In this document: positions 19,619 through 31,105 of the stretch, piece after piece
How positions within the stretch are numbered: position 1 is the first letter of the stretch
Layout of the letters: each line of letters starts with the position of its first letter
Source of the DNA: a candidate division NC10 bacterium CSP1-5
GTDB taxonomy: Bacteria > Methylomirabilota > Methylomirabilia > Methylomirabilales > CSP1-5
DNA length: 64,000 nucleotides
Reading direction: 5' to 3'
Assembly: GCA_001443495.1 (NCBI GenBank)
Contig: LDXR01000003.1
Coordinates: 163,087 to 227,086 of the forward strand
Made by a program: the position numbers and the translations under genes
Notes under the pieces: model-generated
Databases searched by the model: none
Told to the model about the DNA's origin: nothing
Seen by the model: the letters and a program-made list of their open reading frames with translations, nothing else

Positions 19619-19814
19619 GGCTCTCCCCCCTCCCGACCCCAAAGATCACGGGGTGGTGTGTCCAGCTCTCAAAGAGCAAAGTTTGTGCCTAACCGGCCCC
19701 CTCGGCAAGCCTAGCACCATTCCAACTCCTTCTCTCGAATGCCTGCGAAGAAGGAGCAGCACGGTGGTGTCGTGCGCCGGTTTCTCCCGGTCGGCGCGAA
19801 TAGTTGGAGCGGCA

Positions 19815-20306
19815 CTACCCCTGACCTTCTCTGAAGACCTCAAGAGAGAGGATGCAGAGGACCGCGGCGGCGGCGGCGATATTGCAGAACATCAGGAGGA
19901 CAGAGAATTGGTGCCACTGCTGAAACTGAAGCCGCAGCGGATCCTCAGGCGGGATGCTCTGGATCGCGGCCCCCATGGCGCGACGTAGACTGAATAGCCT
20001 TGTCCCAACGACCTCCCGAGAGATGAGGGTGGAGCCGGTCATCAGGATAAGGAGGATCGTCCTGAGCCCCCACAAGCGCCGTCGCCCGAGCGGCCGAATC
20101 GCGATGCTCACCAGCACAAGGAGAGGTCCGAGGATGTAGGCGGCGAGGTACAAAGCGTTCAGGGTGGTGGCGACCAGATCGCCTGCCTGATGGCGACTTT
20201 CGAGGATGGCAAAAGCGGCGGGGGCTACCACGAAGCTGAGAAAGACCATCGCCCCAAGCCAGGCTCCTACCCCCGCAGCCAGTAAGATCAGGAGGGTGTG
20301 GCGCAT
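19815..20306 (-). CDS. DUF4149/TMEM205-like four-helix membrane protein
   Basis: 163 residues with four hydrophobic segments: LILLAAGVGAWLGAMVFLSFVV, ALYLAAYILGPLLVLVSIAI, LWGLRTILLILMTGSTLI and LLMFCNIAAAAAVLCILSL. The pattern GAWLGAMVFLSFVVAPAAF at the N-terminus and the WHQFS before the last helix match DUF4149 proteins. Function is unknown. It lies upstream of parB in transcription order reversed (between the ALDH operon and parB) with gaps of about 100-200 bp on each side. Confidence 0.7.
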   Translation of the reverse strand: MRHTLLILLAAGVGAWLGAMVFLSFVVAPAAFAILESRHQAGDLVATTLNALYLAAYILGPLLVLVSIAIRPLGRRRLWGLRTILLILMTGSTLISREVVGTRLFSLRRAMGAAIQSIPPEDPLRLQFQQWHQFSVLLMFCNIAAAAAVLCILSLEVFREGQG

Positions 20307-20402
20307 GTAGATCCCTTCATCGTCCGCTTGGATCCTAGAGGAGAAGGCCCTGGGGCTGGTGCCGAGGCGACAGGTCGAAGTGTGTGAGACCGAGTGGCCC
20401 GT

Positions 20403-21242
20403 CTAACGGGAACAGATTTTGCGGACGAGCCGGTCGAGATCGTCTTCGGAGTAAAACTCCACCTCGATCCGCCCGCGCTGACCGCGCCGAATAATCCGGA
20501 CCTTTGTGGCCAGGGTCCGGCGCAGCTGCTCTTCCGCCTGGGCCAGTCCCGGGCCCTTTCGCCGCAGCGTCCGATCCTGCGCCGCCGCTCCGCTCTTGAG
20601 TCGCTTGACCAACAGCTCCGTCGCCCGCACGGAGAGGCCGCGCCGGATCACCGCCTCTCGTGCTTTGAGTTGAAGATCCCGACCCTCGAGACCGAGCAGA
20701 GCCCGGCCGTGCCCTGCAGACATGGCCCCTTCGATCAGATCCTCTCGAAGCGGGTGGGGAAGTTTGAGCAGGCGGAGCGTATTGGCGATAGAGGCCCGAT
20801 CCTTTCCAACCCGTCCGGCCATCTCCTCCTGGGTCAGTCCAAACTCCTCGATCAGGCGGCGGTAGACCTCGGCCTCCTCGACAGGATTCAGATCCTCCCG
20901 CTGGACATTCTCGATCAGGGCCACCTCGAGCGTCTCCGCGTTGGACATCTCCCGCACCACGGCCGGAATCCGCTCGAGGCCCGCGCGCTCCGCCGCACGA
21001 AGTCGGCGCTCTCCCGCCACAAGTTCGTAGCCCCCCAGGATCTGCCGGACTATGACAGGGGAGAGGATCCCCTGGGCGCGGACTGAGGCGGCCAGCTCGT
21101 CCAGTTTTTTATCATCGAAGCGCTTCCTCGGCTGGAAGGGGCTTGGGCGGATCTCTATCAGAGGAATTTCCACGATCCCCGACTCCCCCTTTGCGAGGGG
21201 AATGAGGGCCTCAAGGCCCCGACCGAGCGCCTGCCGTCCCAT
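20403..21242 (-). CDS. parB: chromosome-partitioning protein ParB
   Basis: ParB binds parS and spreads as a CTP-dependent clamp. The 279-residue protein begins with the family signature GRQALGRGLEALIP. It then has the GERRLRAAERAG CTP/clamp motif, IENVQREDLNPVEEA, the helix-turn-helix LTQEEMAGRVGKDRASIANTLRLL and MSAGHGRALL. A very strong AAGGAGGTGATCG precedes ATG 21242. It overlaps the parA stop by 32 bp, so parA and parB are coupled. Confidence 0.96.
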   Translation of the reverse strand: MGRQALGRGLEALIPLAKGESGIVEIPLIEIRPSPFQPRKRFDDKKLDELAASVRAQGILSPVIVRQILGGYELVAGERRLRAAERAGLERIPAVVREMSNAETLEVALIENVQREDLNPVEEAEVYRRLIEEFGLTQEEMAGRVGKDRASIANTLRLLKLPHPLREDLIEGAMSAGHGRALLGLEGRDLQLKAREAVIRRGLSVRATELLVKRLKSGAAAQDRTLRRKGPGLAQAEEQLRRTLATKVRIIRRGQRGRIEVEFYSEDDLDRLVRKICSR

Positions 21243-21993
21243 CGATCACCTCCTTGGCAAGATGTAGGTACGCCTCCGCCCCTGCCGAACGGATATCGTA
21301 TAGGATGATCGGTTTCCCGAAACTCGGTGCCTCACTCAGGCGGGTACTCCGAGGAATCACGGTGTCAAAGACTCGCCCGGAAAAGTTCCGGCGCACGTCC
21401 TCTACGACCTGGCGGTTGAGGTTCAACCGGCTGTCATACATAGTAAAGACAACCCCCTCGATCTCAAGACCCGGGTTGAACGAGCGTCGAATGAGGCGCA
21501 GTGTGGTCAGGAGATTGGTGAGTCCCTCCAGGGCGTAATATTCGCACTGAATGGGAATGAGGACGGAATGAGCGGCTACAAGTGCGTTTAAAGTTAAGAG
21601 ACCCAAAGAAGGGGGACAATCAACAAGAATATAGGCAAAATCACCTGAAATCTCGTCTAGGGCGCTCTTCAGCCTTTGCTCTCGCCCGTCCGCCGGGACC
21701 AGCTCGATCTCTGCACCGAGCAGGGCTACGCTCGAAGGGAGGATGTGGAGTGCGGGGATCGGACCGGGACAGAGCGCCTCAGAGGCTTTGGCCTCGCCCA
21801 GGAGAACCTCATAGATGTAGGGACCAGGCCCCTTCCGGGAGAGGCCGAGCCCGGACGTCGCGTTCCCCTGCGGATCGATGTCCACCAGGAGTGTGCGTTT
21901 GTCAGCCGCGGCGAGACAGGCAGCGAGGTTTATTGCGGTGGTGGTCTTGCCCACCCCTCCCTTCTGGTTGGTGACCGCGATCACCCGCGCCAC
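21211..21993 (-). CDS. parA: chromosome-partitioning ATPase ParA/Soj
   Basis: The 260-residue protein has the deviant Walker A NQKGGVGKTTTAINL, the Walker A' region YILVDCPPSLGLLTLNAL and Walker B-type LLVDIDPQGNATSGLG. It partners ParB in origin segregation. The start is GTG 21993. Two parS-like sites lie about 170 bp upstream, at the end of rsmG, which fits the usual rsmG-parA-parB arrangement. Confidence 0.96.
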   Translation of the reverse strand: MARVIAVTNQKGGVGKTTTAINLAACLAAADKRTLLVDIDPQGNATSGLGLSRKGPGPYIYEVLLGEAKASEALCPGPIPALHILPSSVALLGAEIELVPADGREQRLKSALDEISGDFAYILVDCPPSLGLLTLNALVAAHSVLIPIQCEYYALEGLTNLLTTLRLIRRSFNPGLEIEGVVFTMYDSRLNLNRQVVEDVRRNFSGRVFDTVIPRSTRLSEAPSFGKPIILYDIRSAGAEAYLHLAKEVIDGTAGARSGP

Positions 21994-22160
21994 CCGAATC
22001 CCCCAAGTTAGTGTCGTTCTAACCAGCTGAGCCGAACTTGATCAGCCCGTCTTGTTCTACCAGTGGTGGACGTGTGCGGCAAGGAGAATGGCGCAAATAA
22101 TTTGGGCGGCATTGGCATCGATTCGAGGATAGCACGCCGCCTCGCCCAGGGAAAGGAGAA

Positions 22161-22176
22161 TGTTTCACGTGACACG
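22161..22176. promoter_or_regulatory. parS-like site 1
   Basis: TGTTTCACGTGACACG matches the conserved bacterial parS palindrome TGTTTCACGTGAAACA at 13 of 16 positions. It overlaps the stop codon of rsmG and lies upstream of parA. Confidence 0.8.
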
Positions 22177-22854
22177 CTCCGGGCGAGCCTCGACCCCTGT
22201 TTCACGTGGAACAGTGCCGGCCCTGACAATGATAATGATGTCCCGGTCCGAACTCAGGTGGAGGACCCGCTCAATCTTGATGTCGGGGCGCCGAATGGTC
22301 TCGGCCTCCCTCAGCCATCTCAGCCCTACGGGCAGGACGAGACGCCCCTCCCTGTTCATAAACGGTGTGCAGAGAGCGACGGTCTCTGGGAGCCTCGTCA
22401 CCGCCCTTGCGGTGACGAGATCGTAGGCCTCCCGGTGCGCCGGATCACGATGCAGAGACTCCGCCCTCGCCTGCAGGACTGAAATCCCGCGCAACTGGAG
22501 GAGGCGACAGACCTGTCTCAAGAAGGAGACCTTCTTTCTCATCGCCTCAACAAGGGTGACCGCGAGATCTGGGGCGGCAATCTTGAGGGGAATGCCGGGG
22601 AGACCTGCGCCGGTGCCGACGTCAATCAGCCGCAGGTTAGGCTTGACCTCAAACGCCTTGAGGAGGGTCAAAGATTCCAGGATCCCATGCCGAACCACCG
22701 CCTCGTCGGTCCGGAACCCAACCAGGTTCGCCTTTCGATTCCACCGCTTGAGCTCGGTGAGGTACGTGATGAAGTGCTCGATCTGCGCCTCAGTAAGGGC
22801 AAGGCCCAGCTTTGCTCCGCCGCGAGTCAGGAGTTTCTTTATCGCCTCGTCCAT
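22165..22854 (-). CDS. rsmG: 16S rRNA (guanine527-N7)-methyltransferase RsmG
   Basis: A 229-residue SAM-dependent methyltransferase. Family features are KRWNRKANLVGFR near residue 36, the SAM motif IDVGTGAGLPGIPLKI, LVEAMRKKVSFL and YDLVTARAVTRLPE. It follows mnmE by 34 bp and precedes parA, the standard origin-proximal order. Its last ~15 codons contain the parS-like sites. Confidence 0.95.
   Translation of the reverse strand: MDEAIKKLLTRGGAKLGLALTEAQIEHFITYLTELKRWNRKANLVGFRTDEAVVRHGILESLTLLKAFEVKPNLRLIDVGTGAGLPGIPLKIAAPDLAVTLVEAMRKKVSFLRQVCRLLQLRGISVLQARAESLHRDPAHREAYDLVTARAVTRLPETVALCTPFMNREGRLVLPVGLRWLREAETIRRPDIKIERVLHLSSDRDIIIIVRAGTVPRETGVEARPERVT
22198..22213. promoter_or_regulatory. 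parS-like site 2
   Basis: TGTTTCACGTGGAACA matches the parS consensus at 15 of 16 positions. It lies within the last codons of rsmG, 37 bp from the first site, and encodes the VPRETG stretch of RsmG, so the protein tail may be shaped by the DNA site. Confidence 0.9.
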
Positions 22855-22888
22855 AGAGCGCGCCCCCCGCTCCGTAGGCCGTCCATAG

Positions 22889-24286
22889 CTACTTCCCGAT
22901 ACAAAAGTCCCGAAAGATCTGGTCGAGAATCGCCTCTGTCACGGTCTCCCCTGCGATCTCGCCCAGCGCGCTGAGCGCCCCACGGATATCCATGGCGACA
23001 AGCTCAACCGAGAGGCCCTCCCCCAGGGCACCTCGCGCCCGCTCAAGTTGTCTCTCGGCCCGCTCCAAAGCCTCCCGATGTCTCGGGCCCACCATCAGGA
23101 TCGCCTCGCCCGCCGCGTCCCCGCCGAGGAGCCGCCCTATCTCACACCGGAGGCCCTCCACGCCTTGTCGGGTGAGCGCCGACGTGGAGAGGGGCTCCAC
23201 CCCGAACTGGTTCTGGTAGACGGCCGACACGACGGCGGGCTTAAGATCGCTCTTGTTGACCACGAGGATTCGCGGCTGCGGCGACTCTGACCAGGCCTTG
23301 AGATCGAGGGGCGCAATTGGCTCGCTGCCGTCCACGACGACGATGGTGAGATCGGCCCGCCCTACGGCCTCCCGGGTCCGGCGTAGGCCCTCCATCTCAA
23401 TCGGGTCCCGCGGCTCCTCTCGAAGCCCCGCGGTATCGATCAGGCGGATAGGGAACCCACGGATCTCGAGCTCCTCTTCCACGGTGTCCCGAGTCGTTCC
23501 CGGAACCACCGAGACGATCGCCCGCTCCCTCCCGAGCAGGGTATTCAAGAGACTCGATTTGCCCACATTGGGTCGGCCGGCGATCACCACGGTCGCCCCC
23601 TCCCGGAGGAGCCGCCCGTCTCTCGCCTTCTGAATAAGGGCCCCGACCCCCTCCTCGATGCGATAGATTCGTTTTTCAAGGTCACCGACCGCCGGCACAT
23701 CAAGCCCCTCCTCGGGAAAATCGATCGAGGCCTCAAGGCTCGCGAGCACCGAGAGGAGCTCTGTCCGAAGCCCATCGACCTGCTCCGAGAGCCCCCCTCG
23801 AAGCTGTCGCACGGCCGCCCTGAGGCCGGCCTCGGTCTTTGCCCGAACGACCTCTAAGACCGCCTCGGCTTGGGCCAAGTCGAGTCGGCTGTTCAAGAAG
23901 GCGCGCCGGGTAAACTCCCCAGCCAGGGCAGGCCGTGACCCGTGCCGGAGGACTGCGTTGAGGATCGCCTGCACGGGGACGCGCCCGCCGTGGCCGTGTA
24001 GCTCCACCACGTCCTCTCCGGTGTAAGATCTCGGTCCCTTCATGAACACAAGGACAACCTCGTCAATCACCGCCCCGGTGCCCGAGTCGACCACATGGCC
24101 ATGGTGGATCGTATGACTTGCAAATTGGCGGGGGTCTCTACCGAACGAGGACACGAAGACGTGGGAAGCCACCTCCAAGGCGTGAGGTCCACTCAGGCGG
24201 ACAACCCCGATGCTCCCCTCCCCCGGAGGGGTGGCAATCGCGGCAATGGTGTCCTGGAAGGGATCGCCCGGTTCGACTCCGCTCAC
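22889..24286 (-). CDS. mnmE: tRNA modification GTPase MnmE
   Basis: MnmE, with MnmG, makes cmnm5U34 in tRNA. The 465-residue protein has the N-terminal formyl-THF-binding domain (DTIAAIATPPGEGSIGVVRL), GTPase motifs GRPNVGKSSLLN, VVPGTTRD, DTAGLR and NKSDL, and ends with the diagnostic FCIGK. The start is GTG 24284-24286, which overlaps the yidC TGA as GTGA, with GGAAGAG upstream. The first codons (SGVEPG) match the GTGAGC..GTCGAACC repeat consensus. The partner mnmG is not in the window. Confidence 0.95.
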   Translation of the reverse strand: MSGVEPGDPFQDTIAAIATPPGEGSIGVVRLSGPHALEVASHVFVSSFGRDPRQFASHTIHHGHVVDSGTGAVIDEVVLVFMKGPRSYTGEDVVELHGHGGRVPVQAILNAVLRHGSRPALAGEFTRRAFLNSRLDLAQAEAVLEVVRAKTEAGLRAAVRQLRGGLSEQVDGLRTELLSVLASLEASIDFPEEGLDVPAVGDLEKRIYRIEEGVGALIQKARDGRLLREGATVVIAGRPNVGKSSLLNTLLGRERAIVSVVPGTTRDTVEEELEIRGFPIRLIDTAGLREEPRDPIEMEGLRRTREAVGRADLTIVVVDGSEPIAPLDLKAWSESPQPRILVVNKSDLKPAVVSAVYQNQFGVEPLSTSALTRQGVEGLRCEIGRLLGGDAAGEAILMVGPRHREALERAERQLERARGALGEGLSVELVAMDIRGALSALGEIAGETVTEAILDQIFRDFCIGK

Positions 24287-25980
24287 CGCTCTTCCTTTCC
24301 CGCACCCACCGAGAGCCCGAGTCCCCGGTTCATCCGGTATTGGTGTCCGATCTGGAGGACATTGTTCACCAGCCAGTACAGGACGAGTCCTGACGGCATC
24401 CCCCAAAAGATGAAAGTGAACATCACCGGCATGAGATAGAGCATCATCTGGGCCTGGCGGGGGTCCCCGCCCATTGGGCTCATCTTCTGCTGGATGAACA
24501 TGCTGATTCCCATGATCACAGGGAGGCCGCGAACCGCGAACGCCTCGCCCATATACGGGATGGGGAAGGGCACGACAAAGAGGGTATCCGCGACCGAGAG
24601 GTTGTTGATCCAGAGCGCAAACGGGGCACGCCACAACTCGACCGAACTGGCCAGCGCGTTGTAGAGGGCGATGAAGATCGGGATCTGGATCACCATGGGG
24701 AGGCAGCCGCCCAGCGGGTTGACGCCGTGGCGCTTGTACAGCTCCATCGTCTCCTGATTCACCTTTTGCGGATCTTTCTTGTACCGCTCCTTGATCGCCT
24801 GAATCTTCGGTTGCAGCGCCTGCATCGCATGCATCGACTTGTGGCTCTTCTGCGCGAGGGGGTAGAAGCCGACCTTCTGCAGGATGGTGATAATGATGAT
24901 GGCGACGCCGTAGTTGCCGGTGAAGCTGTGGAGAAACCGGAGGAAATAGAGGGCCGGTCGGGCCAGAAAATCGAACCAGCCCAGATCCACGAGCTTCTGC
25001 AGATCGTGCCCCGCCTCCCGGAGCCTCGCGATCTCCTTGGGCCCGGCAAAGAGCTGGAGCGTCACTCCTGTCTCTCCACCGGGAGGGATCTTCATCGTCG
25101 GGTACAGAAGACCTACAACCGGTCTCCCTTCGCCGTCCTTTCTGGCGACACTTGACGGGCCCGGCTCTGCGGGGATGAAGGCTGCGGTGAAATAGCGGTC
25201 CTGAATGGCCGTCCACGAGACGGCCCCGGATTTGGCGGTCTCCTGGTCACTCTTTTCCAGGGGTGGAGTGATGATCTTCCCGTCAATTCGGGCGACGATA
25301 GAGACCGAACCGACTTGCTGATCCGGGGCTCCAAGGCGTAGACCGGGTCCCCACTCGAGGCGAAGAGTCCCCTGGTGGGGCACGCTCCGCGGATTCTGGA
25401 GCCGTATCTCGACATCGGCCAGGTACCGCCCCGGATAGAGCACCAGCGTCTTCTCCAGCACGATCCCCGAGGCCTCCTGAAACTCCAGTACAACCCGCTG
25501 GGGTTTGGTGGGGTCGGGCGCGGGTCGCTCCACGATCCGATAGAGCCCCTGCCCTCCCTCTCCCCCTTCGACCCAGACGGCAAATGGGGTGGGCGTGCTG
25601 CGGTCGGGGAGCATCCCCACGAGATCGACGAACCCGCTCTCCTCCTGGTACTGTTTGAGCTGCCAGCTCCGAATCCCGCCTCCCCGATTGGTCAGGACTA
25701 CCTTCACCAGGTCGGTTTCAAGCGTGATCGCCTCTTCCCGCTCGCCTCGCCTGGGCGCCCCGACGGGCCGCGGGCTCCTGGCTTGGGGCTGAGGTGCTGC
25801 CCCCTTTGCCGCAGGTTTCTCCTCGGCCGCCTCCTTCTTTGGCTCGGTTTTTGGCTCGGTCGGCGGAGGGGCCGGCGTGAAAAAGGCCTGGTACGCTAGG
25901 AGAACGATGACGGCCAGGGCGGCCGCCACAATGGCCCTCCGCTCCGTGTCTCCTCGATCGGGGTCCGGCAATTGAGTCAC
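24283..25980 (-). CDS. yidC: membrane protein insertase YidC
   Basis: 565 residues. There is an N-terminal signal anchor (AIVAAALAVIVLLAYQAFF), a Pro/Lys/Glu-rich linker, the large periplasmic P1 domain (about residues 95-350) and the conserved insertase core (GNYGVAIIIITILQKVGFYPL, NPLGGCLPMVIQIPIFIALY, GMPSGLVLYWLVNNVL). The P1 domain marks the Gram-negative type. It sits in rpmH-rnpA-yidD-yidC-mnmE and its stop overlaps the mnmE start. Confidence 0.96.
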   Translation of the reverse strand: MTQLPDPDRGDTERRAIVAAALAVIVLLAYQAFFTPAPPPTEPKTEPKKEAAEEKPAAKGAAPQPQARSPRPVGAPRRGEREEAITLETDLVKVVLTNRGGGIRSWQLKQYQEESGFVDLVGMLPDRSTPTPFAVWVEGGEGGQGLYRIVERPAPDPTKPQRVVLEFQEASGIVLEKTLVLYPGRYLADVEIRLQNPRSVPHQGTLRLEWGPGLRLGAPDQQVGSVSIVARIDGKIITPPLEKSDQETAKSGAVSWTAIQDRYFTAAFIPAEPGPSSVARKDGEGRPVVGLLYPTMKIPPGGETGVTLQLFAGPKEIARLREAGHDLQKLVDLGWFDFLARPALYFLRFLHSFTGNYGVAIIIITILQKVGFYPLAQKSHKSMHAMQALQPKIQAIKERYKKDPQKVNQETMELYKRHGVNPLGGCLPMVIQIPIFIALYNALASSVELWRAPFALWINNLSVADTLFVVPFPIPYMGEAFAVRGLPVIMGISMFIQQKMSPMGGDPRQAQMMLYLMPVMFTFIFWGMPSGLVLYWLVNNVLQIGHQYRMNRGLGLSVGAGKEER

Positions 25981-26007
25981 GGCTACCTCCCGCGTACCCG
26001 CCTTCCC

Positions 26008-26247
26008 TCAGCGCACCGGATCAATTCCCCCGGGGTGAAGGGGATGACATCTGAGCAACCGCCCAACGGACAGGATGATTCCTTGAACGAGCCCGTACCT
26101 GCGAATTGCTTCCTCGGCGTAGGCCGAGCACGTGGGGACAAACCGGCAGGCGGGGGGGAAGAGTGGGGAGAGAAACCGCCGATAAAGCGCGATCGCCTTT
26201 AGGCTAAGGCTAGCGAGGCCTAGATGGGCGTGCCGATTCTTCCGCAT
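26008..26247 (-). CDS. yidD: membrane protein insertion efficiency factor YidD
   Basis: A ~79-residue protein with the YidD signature [28 protein letters not shown] and [16 protein letters not shown]. It helps YidC-dependent insertion. ATG 26247 overlaps the end of rnpA by 38 bp, a common arrangement; no good ribosome-binding site is visible, so translation is probably coupled to rnpA. An upstream non-ATG start at 26301 is possible. Confidence 0.9.
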   Translation of the reverse strand: MRKNRHAHLGLASLSLKAIALYRRFLSPLFPPACRFVPTCSAYAEEAIRRYGLVQGIILSVGRLLRCHPLHPGGIDPVR

Positions 26248-26608
26248 AGTGAGGAGGGAGGTCACGAAGGAGCCCGGCCCGTCTGAAGAGGTCCGCAACA
26301 ATCTCCCGGAAGGTCTCGGCGTCGCCGCCAGAGAGATCTCGGTGCACCACCACGACCAGGTCGAGTCCGTCCGCCATCTTGGCCCGGTTCAGGCGAACGT
26401 ACTCCCGCAGCCGCCGCTTGATGCGATTCCGAGCAACCGCGCCACCGAGGCGCGAAGCGACGGCGAGCCCCAGCCTCTGTCCAGGGCGGCCGCGACGGTA
26501 CGCGAAGACGCTGACGCCTCGGCCAGAGACCTTTTCGCCGCCGCGGATGACTTCCCGAAACTCTTTCGTGGCGCGAATACGGTCCGCCCTCGAAAACCGA
26601 TGCCTCAC
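26210..26608 (-). CDS. rnpA: ribonuclease P protein component
   Basis: 132 residues with the RnpA hallmark [14 protein letters not shown] (RNR motif), an N-terminal [19 protein letters not shown] and a basic profile. It acts with RNase P RNA in tRNA 5' maturation. GTG 26608 directly follows the rpmH stop codon, and the C-terminal codons overlap yidD. Confidence 0.93.
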   Translation of the reverse strand: MRHRFSRADRIRATKEFREVIRGGEKVSGRGVSVFAYRRGRPGQRLGLAVASRLGGAVARNRIKRRLREYVRLNRAKMADGLDLVVVVHRDLSGGDAETFREIVADLFRRAGLLRDLPPHYAEESARPSRPR

Positions 26609-26746
26609 CTACGTCACCGCCAGCCGCTTTCTCCCCTTGGCCCGCCGCCGGGCCAAGACTCGCTGGCCCCCCGCGCTCCTCATCCGCCGGCGAAATCCGT
26701 GGGTGCGCTTTCGCTTAATGCGACTGGGCTGATAGGTGCGCTTCAC
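26609..26746 (-). CDS. rpmH: 50S ribosomal protein L34
   Basis: A 45-residue basic protein starting at GTG 26746: [18 protein letters not shown], then [20 protein letters not shown] and KRLAVT. This is L34 with its normal length. GAGGG/GAGGA purine runs precede the start. It is immediately followed by rnpA. Upstream of it lies the probable origin rather than dnaA. Confidence 0.96.
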   Translation of the reverse strand: MKRTYQPSRIKRKRTHGFRRRMRSAGGQRVLARRRAKGRKRLAVT

Positions 26747-27451
26747 TCCTCACGCCCTCTCCGAGTAACGTCACTCCGCCGAAGCGTTTCATCGTAGTCC
26801 TCTGCGATTCACTTGTCAATTTCAATCCACGCAGGCCCGGTAGAGGGCAAAAAGTAGTTGTAATTGTGGGGCCGGCATGCTATAAAAACCGTGCCAAGTT
26901 CTACCCCGGGCTTCTACCAGAAAACCCGGAGTCTGGCGGTGTATCCGTTCCTGAGATAGACCATAACTATTTGAATCAAAAGGATGTTACGGGTTTTCCA
27001 CACATGTGGACAATCTTGTGAGTAACTCAAAGCCTTGTCCTAAGAGCTCTGGGGGGGCGTCGAGAGAATAAACGCGCGCCTGCTGCGGCTTGGCCCGTGT
27101 GGAAACGAATCAGGCCAGAGGTGGAGCGGCTTCAGGAGGTGTTGCCCTCGTGAAGCGAGGAAGGTCGGGCGCCCGCCGCGGAGAGTGGATAAGTCAGGGA
27201 ATACGAATGGAAAAGGTGTGGGGAGGTGGGGAGAGGAGAGGAGCTCGACATGTTTTCCCGTCTAATCCCCATAGTATTCCATCCTCTGTCCCAAGGTAGA
27301 TCCATTTACTCTCGGTGCTTTCCGCATTTCCACAGGCCCTCCTATCTCCTACGACTTAAGATATTATCTCTATAGGTCATAGAGAGGTCACTCTTGTATA
27401 ATACGTAAGGGACCTATGAACTCATAATGGAGTGGAATAGGGAGGAAGGTG
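26747..27451. other. probable replication origin (oriC)
   Basis: A 705-bp stretch without a supported gene, between divergent rpmH and dnaN. It contains DnaA-box-like 9-mers: TTTTCCACA (26994-27002), TGTGGACAA (27005-27013, reverse orientation, forming a palindromic pair with the first), TGTGGAAAC (27098-27106), AGTGGATAA (27184-27192) and ATTTCCACA (27326-27334). An AT-rich stretch follows at about 27355-27405 and could be the unwinding element. Gene orientation flips here (minus to the left, plus to the right). A short plus-strand open frame at 27090-27299 has no convincing features. Confidence 0.75.
27374..27402 (+). promoter_or_regulatory. candidate dnaN promoter
   Basis: A perfect TATAAT lies at 27397-27402, about 50 bp before the dnaN start. 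The region 17 bp upstream (AGGTCA) is a poor -35. The promoter would fire out of the AT-rich part of the probable origin. Confidence 0.45.
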
Positions 27452-28555
27452 ATGCGTGCCCAAGTAGGTCGGAATGCATTCCTGAGCACCTTGGCGCAGG
27501 TCCAGGGCGTTATCGAGGCAAAGAGAACTCTTCCAGTCCTCTCCCATCTCCTTCTCGAGGGAAAAGGAAACACCATTAGCCTCTCAGGCACCGACCTCGA
27601 CGTTAGTATTCAGACCTCCCTTGAGGGTGAGGTCATGCACGATGGCGCTGTCGCGGTCTCGGGAAAAAAACTGTACGAGATCGTGCGCGAGCTGCCTGAT
27701 GCCCCAATCGACCTTCGGTGGGAAGAGGGAAAAAATGTAGAGATCGTCTGCGCGAAATCGACCTTCCGTCTGAAAGGGATCGGACCAGAAGACTTCCCCG
27801 CCCTTCCCAAGGTCCCTGAAGGGGTCGGGATCACTATCACCCCCGAGACGCTTCGAACGATGATCCCAAAGACCCTCATTGCTGTCTCCACGGATCAGAC
27901 GCGACCGACCCTGACGGGAGCTTTTTTGCAGGTGACAGAAGCGGATCTCTGTATGGTGGCTACAGACGGTCATCGCCTCTCACTCGTCAAGGCCCCTATT
28001 GAAAAGGGAAAGAAGGAACGGAGCCTCGAGGCCATCATCCCACGGAAGGCCCTGTCAGAGCTCGGGAAGATGCTCAAGGAGGAGACGGGGGATGTTCGAC
28101 TGGTTCCCTTGGACCATCAGCTTGCCTTCCTCCTGAGCCACAGCCGCTTGATCACTCGGCTGATTGAAGGACAGTTCCCCAACTACCAGCAGGTCCTCCC
28201 GTCTCCGAGCGGCCCGAAAGCAGTGCTCCGCCGGGACGATCTCCTCGGCGCTCTTCGCCGCACCTCGACGATTGCGGGGGATCGGGCGACGCCAACCGTT
28301 CTCGAGTTGAAGGCGGGGCGCCTCATGATCTCCTGTACGAATATCGATCTCGGCGAGGCGAAGGAGGAGCTTTCTATGGAGTATCGAGGGGCGGAGACCA
28401 CCGTCGGGTTCAACGCCAGGTACCTCCTGGACTTCTTGGGTGTGGTGGAGGAGTCGGAGGTCTCGATGCACGTCCAGGATCCGTTGTCCCCCGCCCTGTT
28501 CGAACCACACAAAGGGGAGGGCTTCAGCTGCGTCATTATGCCCATGCGGATATGA
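27452..28555 (+). CDS. dnaN: DNA polymerase III beta subunit (sliding clamp)
   Basis: 367 residues forming the three-domain clamp. Visible segments are LAQVQGVIEAKRTLPVLSHLLLE, SGKKLYEIVRELPD, ATDGHRLSLV in domain II and the C-terminal VIMPMRI, matching the typical MPMR(L/I) end. ATG 27452 with GGAGG at 27441 is preferred over GTG 27449. It is the first gene right of the origin and has its own terminator. Confidence 0.96.
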   Translation: MRAQVGRNAFLSTLAQVQGVIEAKRTLPVLSHLLLEGKGNTISLSGTDLDVSIQTSLEGEVMHDGAVAVSGKKLYEIVRELPDAPIDLRWEEGKNVEIVCAKSTFRLKGIGPEDFPALPKVPEGVGITITPETLRTMIPKTLIAVSTDQTRPTLTGAFLQVTEADLCMVATDGHRLSLVKAPIEKGKKERSLEAIIPRKALSELGKMLKEETGDVRLVPLDHQLAFLLSHSRLITRLIEGQFPNYQQVLPSPSGPKAVLRRDDLLGALRRTSTIAGDRATPTVLELKAGRLMISCTNIDLGEAKEELSMEYRGAETTVGFNARYLLDFLGVVEESEVSMHVQDPLSPALFEPHKGEGFSCVIMPMRI

Positions 28556-31093
<2,538 letters not shown>

Positions 31094-31105
31094 GGAGGCG
31101 AAGGC

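Noticed and set aside
18173-19714. A 513-codon plus-strand frame opposite the aldehyde dehydrogenase gene.
   Set aside because: It is antisense to a clear ALDH with all catalytic motifs; no homology is visible.
27184-27192. A single DnaA-box-like 9-mer considered alone as proof of an origin.
   Set aside because: One box with one mismatch occurs by chance; the origin call rests on the cluster, strand flip and gene context.
27090-27299. A short plus-strand frame in the origin region.
   Set aside because: It has no ribosome-binding site or recognisable features, and overlaps DnaA-box-like sites.
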